This document shows positions 8,383 to 19,688 of a stretch of 64,000 nucleotides of DNA, piece after piece; within the stretch, counting starts at the first letter, position 1; each line of letters starts with the position of its first letter. Origin of the DNA: Streptomyces iakyrus. Lineage in GTDB: Bacteria > Actinomycetota > Actinomycetes > Streptomycetales > Streptomycetaceae. The DNA is taken from NCBI RefSeq assembly GCF_000717055.1, contig NZ_JNXI01000027.1, forward strand, positions 124,001-188,000. The letters are read 5' to 3'. The translations under genes were made by a program, and so were the position numbers. A model generated the notes under the pieces. The model had not been told where the DNA came from. It was given only the letters and a program-made list of their open reading frames with translations, and searched no databases.

Positions 8383-9933
8383 TCAGCCCATGAACTTCTT
8401 GAACTCGTCGGGGAGTTCGAAGTCCTTGCCGCCCTGCTGCGGCAGCCCGAAGGCGCTGCCGCCCTCGGCCGCGGCGGCCCGGCGGGCGGCCTCCTCCTGC
8501 TCCTGCTGCTTGCGCTTCATCGGGTTGCCGGAGCGCTGCTTGCCCTTGGCCTGCTTCTGCTTCTTCTTCGTCCGGCCGGGGCCGCCGCCCATGCCGGGCA
8601 TCCCCGGCATCCCGGGCATGCCGCCGCCCTGGGCCATCCGGGACATCATCTTGCGGGCCTCGAAGAACCGCTCGACCAGGTTCTTGACCGCGCTGACCTC
8701 GACACCGGAGCCCTTGGCGATACGGGCGCGGCGTGAGCCGTTGATGATCGTCGGCTCCTGGCGCTCGGCCGGGGTCATCGACTTGATGATGGCGGCCGTG
8801 CGGTCGACGTCCCGCTCGTCGAGGTTGTTAATCTGGTCCTTCATCTGGCCCATGCCCGGCAGCATGCCGAGCAGCTTGGAGATGGATCCCATCTTGCGGA
8901 CCTGCTCCATCTGGGCCAGGAAGTCGTCCAGGGTGAAGTCCTGGCCCTTCTTGGACGCCAGCTTGGAGGCCATCTTCTCGGCCTCTTCCTGGCTGAACGT
9001 CTTCTCCGCCTGCTCGATCAGGGTGAGCAGGTCACCCATGTCGAGGATGCGGGAGGCCATCCGGTCAGGGTGGAAGGCGTCGAAGTCGTCGAGCTTCTCG
9101 CCGTTCGAGGCGAACATGATCGGCTTGCCGGTGATCTGCCGGATCGACAGGGCCGCACCACCGCGGGCGTCACCGTCGAGCTTGGAGAGCACCACGCCGT
9201 CGAAGCCGACGCCGTCGCGGAAGGCCTCGGCCGTGTTGACGGCGTCCTGGCCGATCATCGCGTCGACGACGAACAGGATCTCGTCCGGGGAGACGGCGTC
9301 GCGGATGTCCGCCGCCTGCTGCATCATCTCCTGGTCGATGCCGAGGCGGCCGGCGGTGTCCACGATCACGATGTCGTGGACCTTCGACTTGGCGTGCTCG
9401 ACGGAGTCCTTGGCGACCTTGACCGGGTCACCGACGCCGTTGCCCGGCTCGGGGGCGTAGACCGCGACACCGGCGCGCTCGGCGACCACGCTGAGCTGGT
9501 TCACGGCGTTGGGGCGCTGGAGGTCACAGGCGACCAGCAGCGGCGAGTGGCCCTGCTCCTTGAGCCAGCGGCCGAGCTTGCCCGCGAGGGTGGTCTTACC
9601 GGCACCCTGCAGACCCGCCAGCATGATCACGGTGGGCGGCTGCTTGGCGAAGCGCAGACGCCGGGTCTCGCCACCGAGGATGGTGACCAGTTCCTCGTTG
9701 ACGATCTTGAGGACCTGCTGGGCGGGGTTCAGCGCCTTGCTGACCTCGGCACCGAGAGCGCGCTCCTTGAGGTTCTTGATGAACGTCCGGACGACAGGAA
9801 GCGCCACGTCCGCTTCGAGGAGCGCGATCCGGATCTCGCGCGCCGTGGCGTCGATGTCCGCCTCGGAGAGCCGTCCCTTGCCGCGCAGGTTCTTGAAGGT
9901 CGCTGAGAGGCGATCGGAAAGAGTATCGAACAC
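8383..9933 (-). CDS. ffh: Signal recognition particle protein Ffh
   Basis: Ffh is the SRP GTPase that binds signal sequences on nascent chains with 4.5S RNA and delivers them to FtsY. The 516-residue product has the N-domain, then the G-domain with GLQGAGKTTLAGKLG, DTAGRLGIDQ and SKLDGDARGG. The Met-rich M-domain follows (KLLGMLPGMGQMKDQ). The C-terminus ends in repeats of PGMPGMPGMGGG and a basic stretch, an extension common in actinobacteria. The ATG at 9933 gives the standard N-terminus MFDTLSDRLSATFKNLRGKG. The receptor gene ftsY is in the same window. Confidence 0.97.
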   Translation of the reverse strand: MFDTLSDRLSATFKNLRGKGRLSEADIDATAREIRIALLEADVALPVVRTFIKNLKERALGAEVSKALNPAQQVLKIVNEELVTILGGETRRLRFAKQPPTVIMLAGLQGAGKTTLAGKLGRWLKEQGHSPLLVACDLQRPNAVNQLSVVAERAGVAVYAPEPGNGVGDPVKVAKDSVEHAKSKVHDIVIVDTAGRLGIDQEMMQQAADIRDAVSPDEILFVVDAMIGQDAVNTAEAFRDGVGFDGVVLSKLDGDARGGAALSIRQITGKPIMFASNGEKLDDFDAFHPDRMASRILDMGDLLTLIEQAEKTFSQEEAEKMASKLASKKGQDFTLDDFLAQMEQVRKMGSISKLLGMLPGMGQMKDQINNLDERDVDRTAAIIKSMTPAERQEPTIINGSRRARIAKGSGVEVSAVKNLVERFFEARKMMSRMAQGGGMPGMPGMPGMGGGPGRTKKKQKQAKGKQRSGNPMKRKQQEQEEAARRAAAAEGGSAFGLPQQGGKDFELPDEFKKFMG

Positions 9934-10014
9934 GGCGCTCGCGGTCCTCGGGGTCGGTGGCTACAGGGAATCGCCCTCCAGGGTATCCCGGCGCGACAAG
10001 TCGCCGGGTCGGCC

Positions 10015-12462
10015 TCACCCCCGCAGTGTCTCCTCCAGCTTCCGCGCCACCGAAGCCGCCTCGTCCCCGGGCAGGGGCGCACCCTCCGGGCCGGTCACGT
10101 AGAAGGCGTCGACGGCGTTGGCGCCCAGCGTCGAGACGTGCGCGCTGCGCACCCGTACGCTCGCGTCCTCCAGGGCGCGGCCGATGCGGAACAGCAGACC
10201 CGGCGCGTCCTGGGAGCGGACCTCGATCACCGTGGCCAGCCGGGAGGCCGCCGGGTGGACCGACACCCGGGCCGCGGGGGCGACCACGCCCCGGCGGCGC
10301 GGGTAGGCCGCGTCCCGTTCGGCGAGGCGGCCGGCGATGTCCAGGGAGCCGTCCAGGGCCCGGACCAGGTCCGAGCGCAGCCGGGCGGCCTGCGGCAGCG
10401 AGCCGTACTCGGCGGCGACCCGCCAGTCCAGCAGCAGGACGGACCCGTCGACGCCGTCCGGGAGGTGCAGGGAGCGCAGCTCGGCGGTGCGGACGGTCAG
10501 CCGGTGCATGGCGAGGACACCGGCCACCGCGGGCAGCACCCCGGGCTGGTCCGGGACGGCGATGAGCAGCTCCACGCCGAGCGGTTCGGGGTCGCCGGAC
10601 GGCTCCTGCCCGGCGGGCGGCTCGGTCTGGGCCCGCAGGGCGAGCACGGGGCTGCCCGTGGCGGCCGCCTCCAGGGCGAGCCGCTCCTGCTCGGCGGTCG
10701 GCGCGGCCTCCTCCGGGTCGTCCGGGACGTCTCCGGCGAGCACCGCCGCGACCCGCTGGACCAGGTCGGCGACGAGCGAGCCGCGCCAGGACGACCAGGC
10801 GGCCGGGCCGGTAGCGAGCGCGTCGGCCTCGGTGAGCGCATGCAGGAGCTCCAGGGTGCCCTGGGAGCCGACGGCCTCGGCGACGGAGCGCACGGTGGCC
10901 GGATCCTCCAGGTCCCGCCGGGTGGCGGTGTCGATGAGCAGCAGGTGGTGCCGTACGAGGGTGGCGATGACGGCCACGTCGTGGCGGTCGAAGCCGATGC
11001 GGGCGGCCACGTCCTTGGCGATGATCTCGCCGGCCACGGAGTGGTCGCCGGGCCAGCCCTTGCCGATGTCGTGCAGCAGCGCGGCCACCAGCAGCAGGTC
11101 GGGGCGGCTGACCCGGCGGGTGAACTCGGAGGCGCGCACGGCGGTCTCGATCAGGTGCCGGTCGACGGTCCACAGGTGCACGGCGTTGCGCTGCGGGCGG
11201 CAGCGCACCCGCTCCCAGTCCGGCAGCAGCCGGGTGATCAGCCCCTCGGCCTCCAGCGCCTCCCACACCTCGATGGTGGGACGGCCGGAGCCGAGCAGGG
11301 TGACGAGCTGTTCGCGTGCCTCGGCGGGCCAGGGCGTGGGCACCGGGCGCACGGTGGACGCCAGGCGCCGTACGGCGTGCAGGGAGAGCGGGAGTCCGGC
11401 CTGCGCGGCTGCGGCGGCGGCGCGCAGCGGCAGCACGGGGTCGCGCTCGGGGCGCGCGGCGCGGGCGAGCACCACCTCGCCGTCCTGCTCCACCACGCCC
11501 TCGGCCAGCGGTGACCGCTCGGCGGTCGGTTTCCCGCCGCCCAGCATGGCGCGCAGCCGGGGCCGCACGGCGCGCGAGCGCAGGACGCGCCCCACCTCGC
11601 GCCAGGTGACATCACTGGCGTACGACACGAGCCGGGCCGCCTCGTACACCTGCCGCAGCAGGGTGTCCGCGTCGAGCAGGCCCAGCTCGGCTGCTACCTG
11701 GTCCTGCTCCTGGAGGGCGAGCCGGTCGGTGGCCCGCCCGGTGGCCAGGTGCAGGGCGTCGCGGACGTCAAGGAGCCGGCGCCGGGCGTCGGCGAGTCCC
11801 TCGCGCGGGGCGTCGGCGAGCCAGGAGGCGGCGACGGCCCGCAGGGCGGTGGCGTCCCGCAGCCCGCCCCGGGCCTCCTTCAGGTCGGGCTCCAGCAGGT
11901 ACTGCAGCTCACCCTGGCGCTCGGCGCGCTCGGCGCACAGTTCCTGGAGTTCGGGGAGGCGTTTGGGGGCCTGGTTGCGCCAGTCGGCCAGGACGGCCGT
12001 GCGCAGCGAGGCCGTGAGGCCGAGGTCGCCGGCGATGTGCCGGGCGTCGAGCAGGCCGAGCTGCACCTTGAGGTCCTCGCCGGCGGTCTTGCGGGCCTCG
12101 GCGGGTGTGCGGACGGAGTGGTCGAGGTCCAGCCCCAGGTCCCACACGGGGTACCAGAGCCGGTCGGCGAGGGCGGCGACCGCCTTGCTGTCACTGCCGT
12201 CGTGCAGCAGGAGCAGGTCGAGGTCGCTGCGCGGGGAGAGCTCACCCCGCCCGTAGCCGCCGACGGCGACCAGCGAGGCCCCGCGCAGTCCCTCGGCGCC
12301 CGCCGCGAACAGGCCGGTCAGCCAGTCGTCGGTCAGTTCGGCCAGGGCCGCACGGCGCGGCGGCCCGGACCGCGTCTCCTCGGTGAGGAGACGCAGCCGG
12401 GCCGCCGCGTAGCCGCTGGGTCCCGAGTCCTCTGCTTCCTTCTGCACGTCCGTACCCGTCAC
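10015..12462 (-). CDS. glnD: PII nucleotidyltransferase GlnD
   Basis: GlnD senses glutamine and modifies the PII protein. In Streptomyces it is reported to adenylylate GlnK rather than uridylylate it. The 815-residue protein has a nucleotidyltransferase motif near residues 67-82 (VGGYGRGELSPRSDLD), a GlnD linker, an HD phosphohydrolase motif (VAALLHDIGKGWPGDHS) that supports demodification, and two C-terminal ACT regions around VLLIAVPDQPG-like and EVRSQDAPGLLFRIG. The GTG at 12462 has AGGAG seven bases upstream, so the 38 codons of open frame before it are not used. It follows glnK after 34 bases, completing amtB-glnK-glnD. Confidence 0.94.
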   Translation of the reverse strand: MTGTDVQKEAEDSGPSGYAAARLRLLTEETRSGPPRRAALAELTDDWLTGLFAAGAEGLRGASLVAVGGYGRGELSPRSDLDLLLLHDGSDSKAVAALADRLWYPVWDLGLDLDHSVRTPAEARKTAGEDLKVQLGLLDARHIAGDLGLTASLRTAVLADWRNQAPKRLPELQELCAERAERQGELQYLLEPDLKEARGGLRDATALRAVAASWLADAPREGLADARRRLLDVRDALHLATGRATDRLALQEQDQVAAELGLLDADTLLRQVYEAARLVSYASDVTWREVGRVLRSRAVRPRLRAMLGGGKPTAERSPLAEGVVEQDGEVVLARAARPERDPVLPLRAAAAAAQAGLPLSLHAVRRLASTVRPVPTPWPAEAREQLVTLLGSGRPTIEVWEALEAEGLITRLLPDWERVRCRPQRNAVHLWTVDRHLIETAVRASEFTRRVSRPDLLLVAALLHDIGKGWPGDHSVAGEIIAKDVAARIGFDRHDVAVIATLVRHHLLLIDTATRRDLEDPATVRSVAEAVGSQGTLELLHALTEADALATGPAAWSSWRGSLVADLVQRVAAVLAGDVPDDPEEAAPTAEQERLALEAAATGSPVLALRAQTEPPAGQEPSGDPEPLGVELLIAVPDQPGVLPAVAGVLAMHRLTVRTAELRSLHLPDGVDGSVLLLDWRVAAEYGSLPQAARLRSDLVRALDGSLDIAGRLAERDAAYPRRRGVVAPAARVSVHPAASRLATVIEVRSQDAPGLLFRIGRALEDASVRVRSAHVSTLGANAVDAFYVTGPEGAPLPGDEAASVARKLEETLRG

Positions 12463-12496
12463 CCGGCGACTCCTGTTCGTTTTTCTGCTCGGGCCT

Positions 12497-14510
<2,014 letters not shown>

Positions 14511-16007
14511 TCAGACCGCCTCGGCGGTCTCGGGCAGTTCGGCGGCGAGCCGTTCGGTGAGGTCGACGACCTCACCCAGGTCGCCGAAATCGCGGGCGGC
14601 GGTGTCGACCGTCTTGCGGATGCGGGTGTTGACGCGCTCGGAGCGGACCTTCTTGGCGACCTGCATGGCCTCGGTGGCCAAGACCGTGCTCCGCTCGGGC
14701 TCGCGCCGCAGGAGGTGCACCGTGGCCATGCCGATGAGGTTCAGCGCGTACGACCGCTGGTGCTCGTCGTCCTCGGCGAAGAGCTGTACGGCCCGGTTCA
14801 TCAGGGGCTCGGCCAGCGAGGCGTAGGTGGGGCTGCGGCCGGCGACGTAGGCCAGGTCGCGGTAGGAGTGGGAGTTCTCGCCGTAGAGCTCGGCCTCGGA
14901 GAAGAAGCGGATCCAGTCGGGGTCCGGCTCGTCCCACTCGTCGGCCTCGGCGAAGGTGTCCTCGGCCATCCGGACCGCCCGCTTGCACTTGCCGGGCTGC
15001 CCCATGTTGGCGTAGGCGCGGGCCTCCATCGCATACAGCATCGACTGGGTCCGCGGGCTCGCGCAGTCCCGGCTGCCGTACTGCGCGAGGTGGATCAGCT
15101 CCAGCGCGTCGTCGGGCCGGCCGAGGTGGATCATCTGACGGCTCATGCTGGACAGCACGTACGAGCCGAGGGGCCGGTCACCGGCCTCCTTGGCGGCGTG
15201 CAGCGCGAGGACGAAGTACTTCTGCGCGGTCGGCTGGAGCCCGATGTCGTACGACATCCAGCCGGCCAGCTCGGCGAGTTCGGCGGCGACCTTGAACAGC
15301 CGGCGGGTGGTCGACTCGGGCTGGGGCTCCTGGAGGAGGTCGGTCACCTCGTGCAGCTGGCCGACGACCGCCTTGCGGCGCAGGCCGCCGCCGCACTGGG
15401 CGTCCCACTGCCGGAACATCACCGTCGTGGATTCCAGGAGGTCCAGCTCGGGCCGGGAGAGCCGGCCGCGGGCACGGCCGGAGCCGCCCGCCGGCTCGGG
15501 CTCGGAGCGCGGGGCGGGCGGCGAGGGGACGAGCCAGCGCTGCATGGGCTCGATGAGGGCCGGGCCCGCGGACAGGACCAGCGAGCTCCCGAGGAAGCCG
15601 CGCCGCGCCAGCATCAGGTCGCTGCGCGAGAACTCGCTGAGCAGGGCCACCGTCTGCGGGCCCGTCCAGGGCAGGTCGACGCCGGTCGCGGAGGGTGACT
15701 GGCGGGCGGTGCGCAGCCCCAGGTCCTCGACGGAGACGACGACGCCGAAGCGCTCCGAGAACAGCTCCGACAGGATCCTGGGGATCGGCTCGCGGGGGTT
15801 CTCGCCGTCGAGCCAGCGGCGCACGCGGGAGGTGTCCGTGGAGATGTGGTTGGCGCCCAACTGCCGTGCCCTGCGGTTGACCTGGCGGGCGAGCTCGCCC
15901 TTGGACCAGCCGCTGCGCACGAACCAGGAGGTGAGCAGCTCGTTCGGGCGCTTGTCAGCGTGCGTCGCGCCCGCAGCGTTCGTTCCGCTTCCGCCGTTGC
16001 CGCTCAC
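14511..16007 (-). CDS. nsdA: NsdA-type regulator with TPR-like repeats
   Basis: NsdA of S. coelicolor represses sporulation and antibiotic production. This 498-residue protein starts VSGNGGSGTNAAGATHADKR at a GTG (16007). An HTH-like region follows (GWSKGELARQVNRRARQLG), with the conserved DTSRVRRWLDGENPREPIP. The C-terminal two thirds is alpha-helical with TPR-like units around KYFVLALHAAKEAGD and RTQSMLYAMEARAYANMGQ. The frame continues 15 codons upstream without a better start. The assignment comes from recalled similarity to the S. coelicolor protein and its position between amtB and the Prim-Pol gene. Confidence 0.87.
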   Translation of the reverse strand: MSGNGGSGTNAAGATHADKRPNELLTSWFVRSGWSKGELARQVNRRARQLGANHISTDTSRVRRWLDGENPREPIPRILSELFSERFGVVVSVEDLGLRTARQSPSATGVDLPWTGPQTVALLSEFSRSDLMLARRGFLGSSLVLSAGPALIEPMQRWLVPSPPAPRSEPEPAGGSGRARGRLSRPELDLLESTTVMFRQWDAQCGGGLRRKAVVGQLHEVTDLLQEPQPESTTRRLFKVAAELAELAGWMSYDIGLQPTAQKYFVLALHAAKEAGDRPLGSYVLSSMSRQMIHLGRPDDALELIHLAQYGSRDCASPRTQSMLYAMEARAYANMGQPGKCKRAVRMAEDTFAEADEWDEPDPDWIRFFSEAELYGENSHSYRDLAYVAGRSPTYASLAEPLMNRAVQLFAEDDEHQRSYALNLIGMATVHLLRREPERSTVLATEAMQVAKKVRSERVNTRIRKTVDTAARDFGDLGEVVDLTERLAAELPETAEAV

Positions 16008-16453
16008 TGGAACGCCCCCATCCCTGAGACCACTTGCCGCCGAGTGCGCCAAGCCCTATCAGCATGCCGGTTCGTACGGCCGTCCGTCCGGCCCTTGTCA
16101 CCCTTCGAACGGAATGACGACTTGCCTCCGGCATACCCACGAGCGCATGTGCCCCCAGGACTCGTGCACACAAAGTAATCCTACGATCACCCGTCCAGCC
16201 ACGGCTCACACGGAAACGCCACCATTCGCCACCCCTTCGAATGAACTCACGTACGGCAACGCGCGATTGACTTGACACAGCATGAGCAGAAGCGGGTGCA
16301 GTGACGCACTCGGGGGCGCGCGTCGTCGGGCACGCAACCGGGGGCGCGTCCGGGCGCTGAATGAACCGACCGCCGCCGGGAAGGCGGAATACAGAGAGTC
16401 ACGCATCGCGATCGCAGCGTAACCACCGGTGCGGCGGACCCGTTGGAGGGGGC
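16008..16453. other. 446-bp divergent region between nsdA and Prim-Pol gene
   Basis: No coding capacity is convincing. On the minus strand a TAGGAT near 16180 could be a -10 element for nsdA. On the plus strand TTGACT-TGACACAG near 16267-16280 resembles -35 sequences without a matching -10. The segment around 16160-16260 is less GC-rich than its surroundings, as expected for a promoter region. Confidence 0.35.
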
Positions 16454-17119
16454 ATGGGCTTCACGATCGGCATCAGCCGGGGCATGCGCGACATCCGGTC
16501 CGGCGCACGCCGCCGCGGCCGCACGTCGGACGGTACGGCCGTGGCCGAGTACACCGGCCTGTGGGGCTGGGACGTGGTGCCGGGCGCCCGGGCCTCGGCG
16601 GGCGCCTGCTCCTGCGGCCGCGGCGACTGCCCGGAGCCGGGCGCGCACCCGCTGGACTTCGCGCCGGTGCTCGCCGCCGGGGCGACGCTGGACGACGTGA
16701 CCGACATCTGGGGCGAGTTCCCCGGCGCCTCGGTGATGCTCCCGGTCGGCCGGGCGTTCGACGTCATCGAGGTGGCCGAGCCCGCCGGCTGCCGTGCGCT
16801 GGCCCGGCTGGAGCGCATGGGCCTGCCCGTCGGCCCGGTCGCGGCCACCCCGGACGGCCGCGCCCACTTCTTCGTCGCCCCCGGCGCCGCCGCCGACCTG
16901 CCCGGCCTGCTCTACCGCATGGGCTGGGACGACCCGGACTCCCTCGACCTGCGCGGCCTCGGCCCCGGCGCGCACATCACGGCCCCGCCCTCCGACCGCG
17001 GCGGCCTCGGCCCGGTCCGCTGGCTGCGCTCCCCCGCCCTGGACTCGGCCTCCCGGCCGCCGGAGGCCCGTCTGGTGCTGGGCACGCTGGCCTACGTGGC
17101 GCACCGGTCCCGGGCTTAG
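16454..17119 (+). CDS. Stand-alone Prim-Pol N-terminal-domain protein
   Basis: The 221-residue product resembles the N-terminal domain of bifunctional DNA primase/polymerases. It has the Cys/His segment CSCGRGDCPEPGAHPLDF, then GRAFDVIEVAEP where the catalytic acidic residues would lie, and a glycine-rich end (RGLGPGAHITAPPSDRG). There is no helicase or second domain. The acidic pair is not a clean match to an active site, so it may have lost polymerase activity. The ATG at 16454 has GGAGG three to four bases upstream. It is divergent from nsdA and convergent with ftsY. Homologues are common in Streptomyces but lack a known role. Confidence 0.7.
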   Translation: MGFTIGISRGMRDIRSGARRRGRTSDGTAVAEYTGLWGWDVVPGARASAGACSCGRGDCPEPGAHPLDFAPVLAAGATLDDVTDIWGEFPGASVMLPVGRAFDVIEVAEPAGCRALARLERMGLPVGPVAATPDGRAHFFVAPGAAADLPGLLYRMGWDDPDSLDLRGLGPGAHITAPPSDRGGLGPVRWLRSPALDSASRPPEARLVLGTLAYVAHRSRA

Positions 17120-17148
17120 CGACCCCTTAGGCGCGGCAAGGACACAGA

Positions 17149-17195
17149 GCGAAGCGCCCGGCCCCGACTGCACCTCGGGGGCGGGCGCTTCTCGC
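17149..17195. terminator. Terminator hairpin between Prim-Pol gene and ftsY
   Basis: Long arms (AGCGCCCG-GCCCCGA against TCGGGGG-CGGGCGCT) pair with one mismatch and a short loop. The element lies between convergent genes and can serve both strands. Confidence 0.7.
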
Positions 17196-17239
17196 GCAGG
17201 TACGGTTCTTCGCAGGTCGTGCCGCGGCTGGTGCCCAGC

Positions 17240-18439
17240 TCACTCCCCGATAAGGGCGTCAACGAACGCCTCCGGCTCGAACGGAGCCAGGTCGTCCGCG
17301 CCCTCACCGAGTCCGACGAGCTTGACCGGCACGCCCAGCTCGCGCTGGACCGCGACCACGATGCCGCCCTTGGCCGTGCCATCCAGCTTGGTCAGCACGA
17401 TGCCGGTGATGTCGACGACCTCGGAGAAGACCCGCGCCTGGACCAGGCCGTTCTGGCCGGTGGTGGCGTCCAGGACGAGCAGCACCTCGTCGACCGGGGC
17501 CTGCTTCTCCACGACCCGCTTGACCTTGCCGAGCTCGTCCATGAGACCGGTCTTGGTGTGCAGACGGCCGGCGGTGTCGATGAGCACGACGTTCGCACCC
17601 ATCTCCTTGCCCTCCTTGACCGCGTCGAACGCGACGGAGGCGGGGTCGCCGCCCTCCGGTCCGCGCACGGTGTGGGCGCCGACCCGCTCGCCCCAGGTCT
17701 GGAGCTGGTCGGCGGCGGCGGCCCGGAAGGTGTCGGCGGCGCCGAGGACCACGCTCTGGCCGTCGGCGACCAGGACGCGGGCGAGCTTGCCGGTGGTGGT
17801 GGTCTTGCCGGTGCCGTTGACGCCGACGACCATGACGATGCCCGGCTTGCGGTCCTCCGGCTCGGTCTTGACCGCGCGGTCCAGGTCGCGGCCGACCAGG
17901 GTGACGAGCTCTTCGCGCAGCAGGGTGCGCAGCTCCTCGGGGGTGCGGGTGCCGAGCACCTTCACACGCTCGCGCAGCCGCTCGACCAGTTCCTGGGTGG
18001 GCTGCACGCCGACGTCGGCCGTGAGCAGCGTGTCCTCGATCTCCTCCCAGGTGTCCTCGTCGAGGTGCTCACGCGACAGCAGGGTGAGCAGCCCCTTGCC
18101 GAGGGCGTTCTGCGAGCGGGAGAGCCGGGTCCGCAACCGGACCAGACGGCCGGCGGTGGGTTCCGGGATCTCGATCCCGGGAGCTTCGGCGGGCGGCTCC
18201 TCGACTACGACCGGAGCCGAGCCGTCCGGGAGATCCACCTCCTCTATCGTGCGCCGCGGTTCCTCCCGCGGCGTCTCGGCCTCGTCGCCGACGTGCGGCT
18301 CGGCCGGTGGGGCGGTGATGTCGGGCGCTGCGGGCGGGGGCGGGGGCAGCTGCTTCTTGCGCCGGCTGCCGACGATGAGCCCGCCGAGCGCGCCGAGCAC
18401 GACCACGGCGATGACTACAGCAAGGATGACGATGTCCAT
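17240..18439 (-). CDS. ftsY: SRP receptor FtsY
   Basis: FtsY docks the SRP-ribosome complex to the membrane. The 399-residue protein starts MDIVILAVVIAVVVLGALGG, a true transmembrane anchor, followed by an acidic Pro/Glu-rich linker. The NG domain carries GVNGTGKTTTTGKLAR, DTAGRLHTKTG and TKLDGTAKGG. Starts further upstream exist in frame (for example ATG at 18460), but the residues added are not typical. It is convergent with the Prim-Pol gene and divergent from the flavin-dependent enzyme. Confidence 0.95.
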   Translation of the reverse strand: MDIVILAVVIAVVVLGALGGLIVGSRRKKQLPPPPPAAPDITAPPAEPHVGDEAETPREEPRRTIEEVDLPDGSAPVVVEEPPAEAPGIEIPEPTAGRLVRLRTRLSRSQNALGKGLLTLLSREHLDEDTWEEIEDTLLTADVGVQPTQELVERLRERVKVLGTRTPEELRTLLREELVTLVGRDLDRAVKTEPEDRKPGIVMVVGVNGTGKTTTTGKLARVLVADGQSVVLGAADTFRAAAADQLQTWGERVGAHTVRGPEGGDPASVAFDAVKEGKEMGANVVLIDTAGRLHTKTGLMDELGKVKRVVEKQAPVDEVLLVLDATTGQNGLVQARVFSEVVDITGIVLTKLDGTAKGGIVVAVQRELGVPVKLVGLGEGADDLAPFEPEAFVDALIGE

Positions 18440-18590
18440 AACGGGTCCAGTATCAGTCATGGGCCCCCGGGGCACCCTGCTCGCACCGCCCCGCGGCGCC
18501 GCGGGGCGCGGGATCTCCACACCCCTGGCTGTCTGACGCATCGTCAGCTAACGTCCCCCCGACACCCGCCCGGTGGAGGGAGACGCCGCC

Positions 18591-19562
18591 ATGCCCGTCA
18601 CGGTCACACGCTTCAACCTCGTCGCTCCCGGGGCCTCTCCCGCCGAGCTCGCCGCCCGGTACCGGGCGGCCCTGGAGATGGCCGCGTACGCCGACGACCG
18701 GGGCGTCACCACGGTCCAGACGGAGGAGCACCACGGGGCCGAGAACAACTGGCTGCCGTCTCCGTTCGCCTTCGCCGGGGCGGTCTTCGGCGCCACCCGG
18801 CGGATCGCGGTCACGGTCTCGGCGATCATCGGCCCGCTGCACGACCCGCTGCGGCTGGCCGAGGAGATCGCCGTGCTGGACCTGCTGAGCGGCGGCCGGC
18901 TGGTGACGGTCGCCGGGATCGGGTACCGGCCGGAGGAGTACGACCTGTTCGGCGTGGACTTCGCCCGGCGCGGACGACTCCAGGACGAACTGCTGGAGAC
19001 CCTGCTCCAGGCGTGGACCGGCGAACCCTTCTCCTACCGGGGCCGCACGGTCCGTGTCACCCCGCGCCCGTACACCGACCCGCACCCGCTGCTCCTGGTC
19101 GGCGGCTCCTCCGAGGCCGCCGCCCGCCGGGCCGCCCGGCTCGGCCTGCCCTTCTTTCCCAGCGCGCACCTGCCGGAGCTGGAGGCGTACTACAAGGAGC
19201 GGCTCGCCGAGTACGGCACCGAGGGCTGGGTCATGATGCCCGCGGCCGAGACGCCCCTGCTGCACGTTGCCGAGGACCCCGACCGGGCCTGGGCGCAGTA
19301 CGGGCGGCACTTCCTGCACGAGGCGCGGACGTACGCCTCCTGGCAGTCGGGCGGAGTGCGCTCGGCGGTGAAATCGGGCGCGACGACGGTCGAGGACCTG
19401 CGCGCGGAGGGCGTGTACCGGATCCTCACCCCGGACGCGTGCGTGGCGCTCGGGCTGGACTCCTACGTCCTGCATCCGCTGGCGGGCGGGATGCCGGTGG
19501 AGGAGGGGTGGCGGAGTCTGCAGTTGTTCTGCGAGCGGGTGCTGCCGGGGCTTGCGGGCTGA
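18591..19562 (+). CDS. Luciferase-like (LLM class) flavin-dependent oxidoreductase
   Basis: This 323-residue protein is a bacterial luciferase-type TIM barrel. It shows the N-terminal strand and helix (VTVTRFNLV, AAYADDRGVTTVQTEEHH), the central HDPLRLAEEIAVLDLLSGG and LVTVAGIGYRPEEYDLFG, and the C-terminal VGGSSEAAARRAARLG. These enzymes use reduced F420 or FMN, and the cofactor and substrate here are unknown. The ATG at 18591 follows a GGAGGGAG tract. It is a single-gene unit followed by a terminator at 19635-19672. Confidence 0.82.
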   Translation: MPVTVTRFNLVAPGASPAELAARYRAALEMAAYADDRGVTTVQTEEHHGAENNWLPSPFAFAGAVFGATRRIAVTVSAIIGPLHDPLRLAEEIAVLDLLSGGRLVTVAGIGYRPEEYDLFGVDFARRGRLQDELLETLLQAWTGEPFSYRGRTVRVTPRPYTDPHPLLLVGGSSEAAARRAARLGLPFFPSAHLPELEAYYKERLAEYGTEGWVMMPAAETPLLHVAEDPDRAWAQYGRHFLHEARTYASWQSGGVRSAVKSGATTVEDLRAEGVYRILTPDACVALGLDSYVLHPLAGGMPVEEGWRSLQLFCERVLPGLAG

Positions 19563-19634
19563 CCCCCCGCGCGATGAACGACAGACCGCCGTCCCGGCTC
19601 GGGCAGTGGCCGAACCGGGGCGGCGGCGGGTTAC

Positions 19635-19672
19635 GGGGAGAGGGGCAGCGGGGACTTTGGCCCCTTCTCCCC
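19635..19672. terminator. Terminator hairpin between LLM enzyme and glcP
   Basis: GGGGAGAGGGGC pairs with GCCCCTTCTCCCC with a one-base bulge and a 13-base loop. It lies between two convergent genes. Confidence 0.6.
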
Positions 19673-19688
19673 GAGTCGCGGGACGGGC

